Shown: positions 1-12,006, counted from the stretch's first letter. The stretch is 64,000 nucleotides of DNA from Antedon mediterranea (GCF_964355755.1 NC_092679.1:10902932-10966931), one strand, 5' to 3'. The notes: a model not told the origin generated them from the sequence alone. A program made the numbers and translations.

Positions 1-683
1 TATTTGTGAGGTAGAACGAACTTTGACTTCGCGTCGGAAGAGCGCAACTAGCATCAGTCGGCGATGCACGTGGGTTTATTGATGGTAGAAAATGCCAGAT
101 TTGCGAGCGTAAATGCCAAATTACACATTGTGTTCAGTTGCAGATGATTACTAAATTGAGATAATGTTTGAAAGGAGAATATTGACATAAGATTTGAGGC
201 TTAGAGCGGTCATATTCACGTAAGGATTGTTCTATGCATATTATTGATTTGACATGTTAATTAATTGTTTGTATTTGCTGTAATTCAGATGATGATACTG
301 TTCACATTGTTTGCCATATTTTAATGTATTACTATGATTAGTACGGTAACTGAAGAAGTTAAGTAATACGGAATTTTAATAATTGAGCGTAAGCATTGAA
401 TGACGACGATAATGAAGGAATTTATGTTAGACGATTATAACATGTGCTTTGTGACGATTGTGACTGATTTACTTCAGTTTTATTTTATGGTAACTTGTAT
501 TTATACTTTGTATTTAGTCACCGAACGAACTAACAAAAGGTAGTCAGACAGACACGGTTGGAACATAATAAATTGAAGATTGTTTAACTGATGGTCATAG
601 TGTTGCCTTGTTCGCGTTTGTGTGATTTGACTAAACGACGCCCTCTACATTCCAAACTTGCTCCGAGCCCAAGAGCAGTTACA
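1..683 (+). repeat. 5' LTR of the BEL/Pao element (first ~44 bp missing)
   Basis: Aligns along its length with 5036-5747. It ends in ...GCAGTTACA at 683, like the 3' copy at 5747. Differences from the 3' LTR include a missing 4-bp piece near 65, a missing 12-bp duplication near 208, and rearranged bases near 455-470. No clear tRNA primer binding site was recognised just after 683. Confidence 0.92.
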
Positions 684-790
684 GTGAGTGAATGACAACT
701 AGCAGTGAGTGACGACGTCGACGACATCGTGTAAAGCTACTGTGGAAAAGTACTGGTTCTTCAACGACTGGAAGAACATCTGAGCACAAC

Positions 791-2442
791 ATGGCTACTC
801 AATATAGTAGACAGCGGAGAAACTGTAAAGGCGCGATGACGCGAGCAGTGAACTTGTGGAAGTCTGCCCTTGACAAAGAGGGAGTAAACATCAAAACCGT
901 TGAGGATCTCTTCCAGAAAGTGACAACTACATTTGAAGCCGTGTGGAGTCCGCGCATCGAAGCTTGTCCGACGAAATCGAAGACGACGAGGCCTACGCGC
1001 AAGAGGAGAAATGGATGGAAGAAGTCCAGGGTACTTTCCTGGAAGTAAGACTTGCAACCGAGAGCTTTCTGAAGGATAAGGTTAGTCCATCCAGTGATGG
1101 GAGTGCGGTAGTTGTACCTACCACTACTTCAGGTAACCATGATAATATTGATGGTGATAATGTTAGTAACATAAGTGTGTCATCAAATCGTTTAAGTGAT
1201 TTCAAAGAAATTAAGTTAGCACTAGAACTGCCTAAGGCAGAATATCTCAAGTTTTCTGGCGATCCTATTGAATATTTTTCTTTCATAACTAACTTTGAAG
1301 TTAATATCGAATCAAAACTAAGTTGTAATGCTACTCGTCTGCAACATTTGAAGACTATGTGTAAAGGCAAAGCGCGTAGCTATATCGAGTGCTGTGACTT
1401 GTTAGGCGACGGAGGCTATGATGAAGCCAAATGCATTTTAAAGAGCCAGTTCGGTCAACCTCACATGATACTAGGCGCGCTAATGCATGAGCTTACCAAC
1501 AGAAATCCTGTTAGGGCTAATGATGCCGATTCCCTTTGGGATCTTATCGCCTCAATGAAAAAATGCTTTGTTACATTAACTAAGCTCGGCTACACAAATG
1601 ATCTAAATAGCACTACAAACATCTTAAAGGTGCAGGATCTTTTGCCCAACCACTTGCAAACAACATGGATTAAAAAGGCGCATGACATCCTAACTAGTGA
1701 AAATAGGGAGCCTGGGTTTAAAGATTTGCTTAGTTTGCTAGTAAAGAACGCAGAAATATCGTCAACGATGTTCGGTAAGAATCTATCGAAATCCAGACAT
1801 TCTGCGAGTGACAGAAGGAGTCACGAGTCAGTTAACGTTCAGTCTAATCACATAAGTAGCAAGCCAGTAAGGTGTTTTGTTTGTGATGGTAATCACCAGG
1901 TTTACAAGTGCAAAGAACTTGTTGAAGGTAATTACGAAAAGAGAGTGGAAATTGCTAAATCCAAGAGACTGTGTTTTAGGTGTTTAGTATCCGGTCATAT
2001 AGGTTCTAGATGCACAAGAAAATGGACCTGCAAGTGCGGATCTGAGAAACACCATAACATGCTGCATCCGCCTTCTCCCCCAGTCGTTGAGGTAACGGAC
2101 GAAGCTAAGGTGAATTCTGGAGTTGTTTCCAGTGGAAACAAGGTATTCATGAGAATCCTGCCAGTGATCGTGACAGCGAAAAATGGAAATCAGGTAAGCA
2201 CTTTGGCTTTGTTAGATCACGGATCAGACACAAGCCTGTGTTCTGAAGACCTCAGATGTGCATTAGGTGCTAGAGGCGAGAGACTAAAGTACACGTCATC
2301 CACCATCAATGGAGACTTGGAGAACGAAGGTTGGAAGTTTGATTTAGGAGTCAAAGGTAAGTTTGAATGCCAAGAAATGAATGTCGAATTTCTGACTGTA
2401 GCTAAAATACCAGCACCAATGGAGAGTTTCCCTACTGTCTAG
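791..2442 (+). pseudogene. gag and protease part of BEL/Pao polyprotein, frameshifted
   Basis: The likely N-terminus starts at the ATG at 791 (frame 2). This frame carries a KGAMTRAV stretch like the start of other BEL gags, then ends at 1048. From about 943 the next frame takes over, so a frameshift lies near 945-960. In the 943-2442 frame there is a DUF1759-like capsid region (about residues 90-270), CCHC-type knuckles beginning at residues 311 and 344, and a retropepsin-like active site with DHGS at residue 425. The frame is closed by TAG at 2440-2442. Coding sense continues after it in the same frame, so this stop is a lesion and not the natural end. Confidence 0.85.
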
Positions 2443-4908
2443 GAACTAGGTAAGTGGGAACATTTAAGGTCTTTTCCATGGGAGAATCCGAAGTCCGCTA
2501 AAGTCGACCTCTTAATCGGAGCAGACTCACCTCAAGCGTTTTGGGTGTTGCAGGGAATAATTTCGCCAGTGTAGCATAGCAAAAAGCTATACAAAACAAC
2601 CTTATTGCTACACATTTCTAAAATTGTGTATCAAAAAATACAATACAAAACTATGTTTCTTGAATCCAAAATCAGTTTGATTAGCATTATTGCTAAACAA
2701 AATTTTAAAATGAAATTTTTCCCTGTGTTGGATGAAAGAAAGGGAAGACCTAAAGACCCTTATGGCGTAAAGACACCTCTTGGATGGTCGATTATGGGGC
2801 CAGGAGGACACGGTACCAAGAAGAGTTATTTTAACCGAATCCACGTCAGTAACCAGCGGCTTCTCGATGAGATTCAACGTTCATGGGCCATCAAAAATAG
2901 TGGACTGTCAGACGAGCAAGACTCAAAGGAAGACATCAGAGCGCATGAAATTATCCGCTCAACTATAAAGAAGATGGAAGATAATCATTATGAGATGGGT
3001 CTGCTTTGGAGAAGAGAAGACCACAATCTACCCAACAACAAATCGATGGCGTTGTCAAGACTTAGCTCGCTAAAGAGAAGACTAGTATCTGACGAGACCA
3101 TGCACTCTAAATATACCGAAGTTATTGAGGGTTACATCAAGAAGGGATACGCGGAGCCAGTGCTCAACGAAGGAAATGCCAGTAATGTCTGGTTTCTGCC
3201 CCATCATCCGGTTGTGCATCCTCATAAAAGGAAAGTTTGAGTCGTATATGACTGCGCTGCCAAGTTCGCTGGGACATCCTTGAATGATCATCTACTTAAA
3301 GGGCCAGGGTTTATGAACGATCTGTTAGGCGTGCTTATTCGATTCCGACAGAGGAAAGTAGCCATAGTTGCCGATATCGAAGCCATGTTCCATCAAGTAA
3401 GGATGATCGACTCCGACAGAGATGTGTTAAGATTCCTGTGGTGGGAGAACGGCAACCTAGATGCTCAGCCTAAAGAGTACCGGATGTGCGTGCACTTGTT
3501 TGGTGCAACCTCATCGCCATGCTGCTCTAGTAAAGCCTTGAAGCAGACAGCAGATGACAACGAGAAGCAGAATGAAGTTGGTAAGATGGCCATAGAGACC
3601 ATACGTACTGGATTTTATGTTGACGATTGTCTCAGCTCTGTTGAAAGTATAGATGTTGCGAAGCACTTGGTTCAGAGGCTCTCTGGTATTCTTAGTGAAG
3701 GTGGCTTCAGACTGACAAAATGGTTAAGCAATAACAGAGACGTGCTCGATAGCATAGACGAATCTGAACGAGCTCCATCAGTGTCGCTCTTTCTCGATGA
3801 GTTACCTACGGAACGGACCCTTGGTGTCTGTTGGGATGCCGGAAGCGACAGTTTTACTTTTCAGCTTACTCCCAAAGACAAACCGATGACCAGAAGAGGA
3901 CTGCTGTCAGTTACCAGTTCTGTATTTGACCCCTTAGGTATAGCTGCCCCATTTGTTTTATTAGCAAGGTCTCTTCTTCAAGAAGTTTGTAGGAGAGGTG
4001 CTGATTGGGATCAACCTTTAACTGAAGACGAGAAGAAGACATGGACTCAATGGCTCGACCGTACATCTATTCTATCACAGGTCAGCGTTCCTCGGTGGGT
4101 AAAACTTGATATAACTACTGCTGTGCAAATGCATATCTTCTGTGACGCGTCCGAAAAGGGGTATGCTGCAGTGGCCTATTTTCGTATCGAACCAGACGGT
4201 AAGAAGCCTACAGTTGAATTCATCATTGGTAGAGCTAGAGTTACACCGTTGAAACTTGTAACTATTCCCAGATTAGAACTGATGGCCGCAGTACTAGCCG
4301 CAACCCTCGACAGTACCATTCGAAGAGAGCTTTCTTATTCCATTAACGAGACCGTCTACTGGAGCGATTCTATGATTGTCCTCAGTTACATCAGAAATGA
4401 AAACCGTCGCTACAAAACCTTTGTAGCTAATAGAGTATCTAAGATACTTAGCGAATCCAGCAAACACCAATGGAGACACGTGCCAACCAAGGAGAATCCC
4501 GCTGACGAAGGTTCACGGGGTACTTATGAATTGGGTAAGTGGTTGACAGGTCCTGACTTTCTGTACAAAGATGAAGCCTATGGTAAAAGACGTTGGCGTC
4601 AGGTTCAATATTTAGCTAATATTTTTTGGACCCGTTGGAAGAAGGAGTACCTCCCTCTTCTCCAAAAGAGACACAAATGGACGACGCCTAGACAGAATGT
4701 GGAGGTATGTGACATTGTACTTTTAGTAGATGAAACCATGCCGAGAGGTAGATGGCCTATGGGCAAAGTTATCTCCGTCTACAAAGGCAAAGATGGAAAG
4801 GTACGTAGCGTTGATGTCAAGATTGCAGGTGGAGTTTTGAAACGTCCTATCGCAAAGCTTTGCATAATATACAGAGGATCCATCGCAAAAGATGTGAACC
4901 ATTGTTAA
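2443..4908 (+). pseudogene. BEL/Pao pol: RT, RNase H and DUF5641-like tail, integrase core missing
   Basis: All coding pieces lie in the same frame as gag and are interrupted by TAG 2572 (inside the small transposon) and TGA 3238-3240. After 3280 a 542-codon frame runs to 4908. It carries RT motif A (ADIEAMF, about residue 31) and YVDD at residues 113-116. It also has a Pao RNase H domain with CDAS, RLEL, WSDS and NPADEGSRG. Immediately after TGPDFLY, near nucleotide 4575, it passes to a DUF5641-like C-terminal domain (KEYLPLLQKRHKW). The zinc-binding and DDE integrase domains expected between them are absent, and the join is in frame. The copy could not integrate by its own enzyme. Confidence 0.9.
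2551..2725. mobile_element. 175-bp non-autonomous DNA transposon inserted in BEL pol (TSD TGTTG)
   Basis: Begins CAGGGAATAATTTC and ends with the inverted counterpart (reverse complement CAGGGAAAAATTTC). It is flanked by TGTTG at 2546-2550 and 2726-2730. It is A+T-rich and non-coding. The conserved BEL linker resumes immediately after the right TSD. Insert plus one TSD equals 180 bp, so the pol reading frame is kept, but the TAG at 2572 lies inside the insert. The superfamily is not settled; a 5-bp TSD with CAGGG ends would suit some hAT-like groups. Confidence 0.8.
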
Positions 4909-4991
4909 TTATACATTGTTAATTAGTTAAGATTGTTTGTGGAATAAAGTTCTGAAATCCTGTGTTGTGTGTTTGATTTCAGCGTGGGGAG

Positions 4992-5747
4992 TGTTAGATC
5001 TTTCCCATGCAGCGCGCCCCCAGCGTTTGAAATTGTATTTGTGAGGTAGAACGAACTTTGACTTCGCGTCGGAAGAGCGCAACTAGCATCAGTCGGCGAT
5101 GCACGTTACGTGGGTTTATTGATGGTAGAAAATGCCAGATTTGCGAGCGTAAATGCCAAATTACACATTGTGTTCAGTTGCAGATGATTACTAAATTGAG
5201 ATAATGTTTGAAAGGAGAATATTGACATAAGATTTGAGGCTTAGAGCGGTCCGGGGAGCGGTCATATTCACGTAAGGATTGTTCTATGCATATTATTGAT
5301 TTGACATGTTAATTAATTAATTGTTTGTATTTGCTGTAATTCAGGTGATGATACTGTTCACATTGTTTGCCATATTTTAATGTATTACTATGATTAGTAC
5401 GGTAACTGAAGAAGTTAAGTAATACGGAATTTAATATAATAATTGAGCGTAAGCATTGAATGACGACGATAATGAAGGAATTTATGTTAGACGATTATAA
5501 CATGTGCTTTGTGACGATTTGTATGATTCCTTTTACTTCAGTTTTATTTTATGGTAACTTGTATTTATACTTTGTATTTAGTCACCGAACGAACTAACAA
5601 AAGGTAGTCAGACAGACACGGTTGGAACATAATAAATTGAAGATTGTTTAACTGATGGTCATAGTGTTGCCTTGTTCGCGTTTGTGTGATTTGACTAAAC
5701 GACGCCCTCTACATTCCAAACTTGCTCCGAGCCCAAGAGCAGTTACA
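4992..5747 (+). repeat. 3' LTR of BEL/Pao element with upstream polypurine tract
   Basis: Starts TGTTAGATC after the purine-rich GTGGGGAG (about 4984-4991) and ends GCAGTTACA; 756 bp. An AATAAA at about 4943, just upstream of the LTR, and another near 5630 may be polyadenylation signals. Sequence after 5747 is unrelated. Confidence 0.9.
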
Positions 5748-5896
5748 AACCCCTTCTGATAGTAACCCACCCTAAAATAACCCAGGGTTACAATTAGAAG
5801 ATAAATTACGGTATTTAGGTCACCGATATTTTATCTAAAAAAAACGATAGGCAGTTTGCTGTTGCAGCACGTCGTCGCATATGCATTTGCCTTGAT

Positions 5897-6430
5897 TTGA
5901 GGGGGGTCTGTATAGTTACCGAAAACAACCGAACCGAAAACAAACTAGAAATTCTTACAAAAAAACGCTGCTCGTTTGTTGAAACCTATAAATATCTTGG
6001 TACTTACATATCAAGAAACATATCAGATCATTTTTACATCGACCAAATCATCAATAAAGGTAATAGGCCTAGAGTCATTGCTTATATTAAGTCAATTATA
6101 GACCGATTTGATAATTTTAGTAGAATTTTCTATGGTGACATTTTATGGAAAACAATTGCTCTTCCTACAATAAATTATGCTTGTTCAGTGTGGGTCAGCC
6201 AAAGCAGGAAAGATATTTATAAAATTTGAGTCATGTCAATTACAAATGGCTCGGTACATCTTAAAAGCTAATAGAATACACCTAAAGAGGCCTTGTATGG
6301 GGATTTAGGGTGGGTTCCAATAAAAGTTATTCAAGATATATAGCCAAATTTATTAATTACGTAATGAACACGGCGGATAAACACCGTTGGCCTAATTTTA
6401 TGCTTAATATTTTGTTATGCTCTACTACAA
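5897..6430 (+). pseudogene. LINE ORF2 fragment (post-RT region), decayed
   Basis: An open frame at 5897-6229 reads ETYKYLGTYIS ... LPTINYACSVW, the pattern that follows the RT catalytic core in non-LTR retrotransposons. Related coding sense continues in other frames to about 6430 (MARYILKAN, then LGWVPIKVI), with stops. There is no RT active site and no 5' or 3' end. The C-terminal piece at 10450-10899 could come from the same family. A short matching piece (TTCTTACAAAAAACGCTGCT) recurs near 13440. Confidence 0.7.
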
Positions 6431-6670
6431 ATGTAGAACCACGTACGCTATAAACTGATCCCCATTTTTGCTAGACGTGTGCGTCTATTAATATGGACAT
6501 CGATTCGACGCACCCCCCCCCCCCCCAAGTCCCAAAAGTCCACTATTTCCTCGGTTGGTATTTTTTCTTGTTTTGTTTAACTAAAGACAATATCATTATA
6601 TATATACAAAATTTACATTATCAATGGTATACAAACAAAAATATGTTAATATAAAATGAAAAAATACCGG
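6431..6670. other. non-coding A+T-rich spacer with poly-C tract
   Basis: No gene recognised. Contains a run of about 14 C near 6512-6526 and simple A+T-rich sequence up to the palindromic element at 6671. Confidence 0.6.
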
Positions 6671-6828
6671 TAATAAGGTTTATCGCAAATAGCTTCTACA
6701 ATGCATGATGGGAAGGGTACGGGTACGCGTACGTACGTGATTTGTTGTTTGTACGTACGCGTCGTGACGTTTGCTCCCAAACCCTTCCCATCATGCATTG
6801 TAGAAGCTATTTGCAATAAACCTTATTA
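6671..6828. mobile_element. 158-bp palindromic MITE
   Basis: Left arm 6672-6718 and right arm 6781-6827 are inverted copies with one mismatch in 47 bp, extended by one T/A pair at each end. The core includes the shorter inverted sequence GTACGTACGCGT. No ORF. It ends in TAATAAGG...CCTTATTA, so a TA or TAA target is possible but cannot be fixed. It sits between two different LINE fragments and may end the sequence 5' of the RT fragment at 6862. Confidence 0.8.
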
Positions 6829-6849
6829 AATTACGGAATCTGAACTGAC

Positions 6850-7863
6850 TACAAACTCGATGTGAAACATGCGCAGTCGATCGGTGTTCCACAAGGATCA
6901 ATACTGGGTCCGCTTTTGTTTATCATATACATAAACGATATCGCAAACGTTAGCACTATTTTTAAAACTATAATATATGCAGACGATACAACACTTATAA
7001 GCACCCTCAGGACATGTAATCCAATTAACAACATTCTCAACATTGAACTTGATAAAGTTAGTGAATGGCTTAAATTAAACAAATTATCTTTAAATGTGTT
7101 GAAGTCGAAGTATATGATATTTCATATGAGTAAACGTCGTGTTGATACGTTGGATATAGAAATTGACAATGTTAAGATTCAGCGGGTTCATAATTTCAAC
7201 TTCCTTGGTATAATAATTAATGAACATCTAAATTGGAATAGCCATGGTGATTATATTTCAAATAAGATTTCCAAAACTATTGGCATTTTAAATAAACTCA
7301 AGCGCTTTATCCCAGCAAATGTTATGAATATTTTATATAACTCTTTAGTTGTTTCACACATAAATTATGGTATACTGCTTTGGGGTTATGTTTGTAAAAG
7401 AGTAACAATATTGCAGAAAAAAGCTTTACTTATTATTACTCAAAGTAAATACAATGCCCATTCAGAACCTCTTTTAAAAAAATTCAGATTTCTAAATTTA
7501 TGTGATATTCATAAACTATGCCAATTAAAATGTTACTATAAATATTCAAATAATATGTTACCTGATTATTTTCAAAGGTTTTTTTTAGAACTAAATTCAG
7601 CTTTACATTCGTATAACACACGTATTAAAGACAACTTTCATGTTGTGAGGGTCAATCATGAGTTTGCAAAGAAGTGTATTATGTATAGCCTACCTTTATT
7701 AATTAACAATACTGTAAATTTGATTACTGAAAAGGTAAATACACATTCTTTGAAAGGTTTTTCTACATATTTAAAAAATAATTTTATTTCAGAATATAAT
7801 GATGTATGTTATATCCAAAATTGTTATCAATATATAAATTTACGTAAGGGCAAAATTCGGTAA
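6850..7863 (+). pseudogene. LINE reverse transcriptase, C-terminal two thirds
   Basis: About 333 codons with RT motif B (SIGVPQGSILGPLLF), motif C (YADDT) about 30 residues later, and a normal post-RT region (LKLNKLSLN, FLGIIINEHLNW, SHINYGILLWGY), ending in a stop at 7861-7863. The frame is intact, but endonuclease and motif A are missing, since the fragment starts just after the MITE at 6671-6828. This looks like a Jockey/CR1-type element. No poly(A) or simple-repeat tail was recognised right after the stop. Confidence 0.88.
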
Positions 7864-8900
7864 ATCGCGCGTTATTTCTAGAATGTTTACTCGATGGTAT
7901 ATAAAGTTGGTTCGTACTTTCGGTACTGATTTTAACCACCTGATGTAACCCTGTTTACTAATTAAATTTAGTTCGATAATTAGTTATTGACGATTAAAAC
8001 GAATTTAGGTTCAACGATTTGCCCCAAATAGGGGTGTTTTTCGATCGTGGTATACACTGTCTAATGGATGTCCGTCTTGAAAAATACCCGCAGACGATAA
8101 TACGAGGAGGCTTCGCATTTTCCTATCTCCTCTTACGATAATTGTTTTTAATGGCTGAAAACCGGTTGAACAGCTCGAGTACAGCATCATAATGTGGAAG
8201 ACAGGCCGATCTTCTTTAAAAAATACTATTTTGATAGATTTAATATACGTTTATACAAATGTATTGATTTGCGATACATTCCAATCTCTGTTCCACAAGT
8301 GTCTATTCCCTCAGGCGTCGTAAAGGCAAGTACTGTATTCTCATAACAGAAATTCGATCCATTTTTTTTTTCAATCTGTGCTGCAGAGGTTGGATATAAA
8401 TTTTGTTTAAACGGATAATGAGCTAGCGTTTTCAATCGCCGTATATTATGTACAAATCGTTATTATTGCAGTTAAACCACCCACATCATCACCCTTCCCT
8501 CACTGGCATGAGTAGCGTTGTAAAACCAGTAGAGGATAGGCCTAAGGTACATCACATGCCCTAAACGCAGAACAACTTTGGTGGGTAGGGTAGGAACCCC
8601 GGTAGGAACCAACTTAATGAATTGGCTCAAGAAACAATTGAAAACCATTAGGCCTAACTAATTAAGTTGAGTTGGATAATTTAATATTTATTGACGATTA
8701 AATCGAATTTATGATTTTCCCCGAATAGAGGTGGTTTTCACAAATTGTTTTACATTATATAAACATATACACGTCGTAGTGATGTATCGTTACATGTACT
8801 GTACTATTTCAATCGACTAGGACGGTGATAGTTTCAACAAAGTATTACATCGCAATGTTTTACTGTGTTTAGTGGTATATTATTTGTAAAACATGAAAAC
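7864..8900. other. non-coding region with a diverged direct repeat
   Basis: No gene recognised. About 7960-8047 and 8658-8742 are diverged copies sharing TTATTGACGATTAAA, a GAATTTA stretch, and an AATAG(A/G)GGTG(T/G)TTTTC segment. They are probably relics of one repeat family. Confidence 0.55.
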
Positions 8901-9353
8901 AATAATAATAATAATAACTGGTACTTGATATAGCGCATTATGCTGAAAGCCTCAATGCGCTTTACAAAGACAGAAAAATTTAGAAAATTACAAATTAAAA
9001 AGATGGGTTTTGAGGAGAGATTTGAAGACACTGGTGGAAGTAGCCTGACGGATTTCAATAGGCAACGCATTCCATAGAGAAACGGATGCCGAAGAAAATG
9101 AACGATTTCCATAAAACTTAGTGGAAGGATGAAATATATGGGCAAGAAGAGACTCAGATCTAGATCTCAGAGACCGCTTAGGAACATAAGGTTGAATAAG
9201 TTCAATTAATATTTCGTTACTAAATGGATAAAGAATATATTTAAAAATTGTTCCTCTTTCCCGTCCTCTTTGCACCCATCCTCTTCCCCATCCCTCAACC
9301 CTAATTTTACATACAAAACACAAATTAAGTTTGTTTAAATTTGACTTAAACAA
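8900..9353 (-). pseudogene. LINE ORF2 C-terminus and 3' tail, minus strand
   Basis: The minus-strand frame reads FYGNRSFSSASVSLWNALP, then IEIRQATSTSVFKSLLKTHL, the conserved C-terminal end of many CR1/L2-like LINE proteins. Downstream on that strand come the typical 3' UTR words AAGCGCATTGAGGC and GCGCTATATCAAG, and a short (ATT)n tail at about 8902-8919. This is a dead-on-arrival, 5'-truncated copy; upstream coding sequence stops at about 9350. Confidence 0.85.
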
Positions 9354-9576
9354 TTTATCTCATTTTGTGACAAGTTTCTTTTTCGGAAGTAATTCCCAGG
9401 GTGCTAATTTTAGTTGAGTACATAAATCACAGTGTCTATTTATTCGTTCCTGTAAACGACATGTATCATTGTCCTGCGGTACGTATTATTGTCCTGCGGT
9501 CGGTACGTATATTTGAAATCGCCAGTTTTTTAACGCTGAAATTATTATGTATTCGAGAACCATCTGTGGGCACGAC

Positions 9577-9613
9577 CTAGATGGTACGCGAGCGAAGCGA
9601 GCGTACCATCTAG
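9577..9613. repeat. perfect 13-bp inverted repeat around GCGAGCGAAGCGAGC
   Basis: CTAGATGGTACGC at 9577-9589 is inverted at 9601-9613, with an 11-nt spacer. The core 15-mer also occurs, as its reverse complement, near 10386, 18907 and 23830 inside GC-rich transposon ends. Confidence 0.7.
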
Positions 9614-10319
9614 TATATGTAATTGAGATGGGTTGTAGCTGTTCTGATATGATTTTGTTAATGTTATGATTTGTTAATTTTTAAATTATATTATATACAT
9701 GAGAATTATATATTATTTAAAATGTTCGGGTGGCTTCCATGCATGCGGCTTTTGGCCTTAATGGAAGGTTGTGTTTATGAACATTTAAAGTATCTGGATA
9801 TGCCAGAGGTCTCTCCTGACAAGGCTAAATCAAAATTCTCCCTACCGTTTACAGACTTCTAGTTATCCGGCTACTCATGGCCTTATTTTCAGCCTGATTT
9901 GCGTGATTATCTCATAAAATACATTGTTTAATCCAGCAAGGTCGCCTTCAACTCCCCTGAGGACAAGCCAACCCTCCAAATTTGCCGGGCTGAGGTTGGT
10001 CCGGATAACCCAGGTGGTAGTACTCAAAAAAGCCATTAAGGGTCGTTAAGGCATGATTAATGACCCCAAAAGATGACAAGTTATCCGGATACTTGCTGTT
10101 CGTAAACGGGCCTGAAGTCTCCCTGGTCCTTTTGTATATTTTTTGCTTTGTATTTTTTTATTTATTTTTTATTTTTTTCTTTTGGATCAAATAACTGATT
10201 TGTGACTTGTGACCATGTGACGACAAGCAATAGCTTAGCGCTTCATGTACGCGGTACGCGGTAAAGTGTTTGCTGGAAATACAAACAACCGGCGAATTAG
10301 GGGAATGTGCGACGTCAAA

Positions 10320-10412
10320 TAACGCAAATTTTGCCGGGACCCTAACGGGGCCTTTGGCGGGCCCCTGGCCCCCAGCCATTGTTGCTCGCTTCGCTCGCAC
10401 CCCCATTATAAA
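10320..10412. mobile_element. GC-rich relic resembling the right end of the hAT-like elements
   Basis: Has GGGCCCCTGGCCCCCAGCC, then a short spacer and GCTCGCTTCGCTCGC, the same order as near 18885-18925 and 23805-23850 in the two hAT-like copies. No TIR or TSD was found, so it is a partial or diverged copy. Confidence 0.5.
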
Positions 10413-10449
10413 TGCTGCATACGGGCCTGAATTACCATAATAATCATTG

Positions 10450-10899
10450 GGCTAAGAGATTTAAAAAGGTGATGCATGCGGGATGCATGACACAACATTG
10501 CATTTTGGAAAAGTGAAATGCTAAGGAAGTCGTCACTTTAGACATAAATTAAGTCTAATCCATGCCTTGAAAAATATCTATTGGATTGTACAGACTTTCT
10601 AGGTGCTAGCCTCAAATTCAAGCTACGTTCCTAACACCCATCCTTTAGTTTACAGGAGTTGTAAGTGGCTTCCTGATTATGATGGTATCTGTAAAATGTG
10701 TAAGAATGGTTTAGAAGACATTCAACATTTTCTATTCACATGTAACCAACTCAATGGCATAAGGATTGAAGAATATACCAAATTAGAATATGTTAATCGA
10801 TGTCAATCATTTAGATGTGTATGGGAAGATTTTATCTCTGGTGACCTGAACACCAAATTAAATCTTGTATTAGGTGGAACTGATAAATATACTATATGA
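10450..10899 (+). pseudogene. LINE ORF2 C-terminus with zinc-knuckle-like motif
   Basis: The open frame 10603-10899 encodes CKMCKNGLEDIQHFLFTC, the Cys/His motif at the C-terminus of many non-LTR retrotransposon proteins. Coding sense upstream (10450-10600) is broken by stops. It is followed by A+T-rich 3' sequence with AATAAA near 11332, probably the element's 3' UTR. May belong with the fragment at 5897-6430. Confidence 0.7.
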
Positions 10900-12006
10900 C
10901 TGACGTCGATTCCACAAATGTCTTTGATCGTTACTGTAGGCACTATGTTAAAAGAGCATGGGTACACAGATGTGTTGTTCTGAGCAAGTAATGTTCATAT
11001 CAATTAAACCAAATGATTGATATATCTATCTCATTATAGGGTTAGGTCTACATTGTTGTTGCCCAATTTTATATTGTACAGTTCCTAACTTTTCCTATAT
11101 GTTTATTTCTTGTTGTTTTGTATTTTTAGGTGTCAGTGGGTTTCCTACAGATTTAGTGATAATTATCAATATTGTAGTTACTGTATTCATTGGGGAAATT
11201 TCCTCCATGCTGTAGTCGAATTGTTTTGACATGTTGACCTACATTGATTTTTTTTATTATAATTGTTGTTTACTATATTATAATTTTTGTGTGTATAGTA
11301 GAGTGCCACTGTTGTAAAAGTGTAAATTCCAAATAAATTATTATCATTACAAGTGAGCCTTGGTTGGGTTGTCAGGATCTGACGAGTACACCAAAATTAG
11401 GGGCGGATCCAGGATTTTGAAATAAGGGTGGGTGGAGTTGGTTTCGGGGAGCAAAGGTCAAGTTTCCCGCTATGACATGTCCATTTCAAATTGAGAAGCC
11501 GAAAAAAAGCTAAACCGTCAAAGGGGTATTTTTATTTTATAGTTTACACCAAATCCTCCACTCGAAATTAATTCAATAGTCTATTACAGTATTTATTAAA
11601 CTTTGTTTTGCGGTGGCCATATAACAGCTAGAAGTAGGCCTACTAAGACTTAAATAGATTTGTAATGCCTGACAGACATCAGCGGGCTCTTTAACTCGGA
11701 TAAAATGATAAAAAGTATTGGAACCATGGTGGGGCCTGTAGCGAATTTACTTCAATGACACTCCTAGATGGCCGGAAATGGGTACTTTGCTCTCACGTAA
11801 AATTCATGATAAATGGCACCTCCGGTAATGACGCTCCCATATCAGTTGATTCTTGAATTTATTTTATTTGATTTCTTTTTTTTTGGAATGTAAAAATTGA
11901 GCGCAGCCCGAGATTTTCCCTTAACGTCATACGATAAGCGACCAGGAAAAAATGTTCCCTAATATATTACGTATTTTTGTTGATATGTGTGTGGTGTTCA
12001 TTAAAC
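10900..12006. other. non-coding; LINE 3' UTR then a possible transposon end
   Basis: About 10900-11350 looks like the 3' UTR of the preceding LINE. Near 11398 the string TAGGGGCGGATCCAGGATTT resembles a hAT-type terminal repeat, but its partner end was not found. The rest shows no gene. Confidence 0.45.

Larger units (their letters stand above)
1..5747 (+). mobile_element. BEL/Pao LTR retrotransposon, defective, 5' end cut by window edge
   Basis: Two direct LTRs (1-683 and 4992-5747) flank a gag-pol region. The proteins show the BEL/Pao order: gag with a DUF1759-like segment, CCHC knuckles, aspartic protease, RT with YVDD, Pao-type RNase H, and a DUF5641-like C-terminus. The element is inactive: gag is frameshifted near 950, there are in-frame stops at 2440, 2572 and 3238, a 175-bp transposon sits at 2551-2725, and no integrase core is present between RNase H and the C-terminal domain. 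The two LTRs differ by several indels, so the insertion is not recent. The left target duplication lies outside the window. Confidence 0.93.

Noticed and set aside
684-720. tRNA primer binding site after the BEL 5' LTR
   Set aside because: No stretch starting TGG or matching a recognisable tRNA 3' end lies just after position 683.
9577-9615. Helitron 3' end at the hairpin followed by CTAG
   Set aside because: CTAG is part of the hairpin itself and does not lie about 10-12 nt downstream, and no Helitron 5' end was seen.
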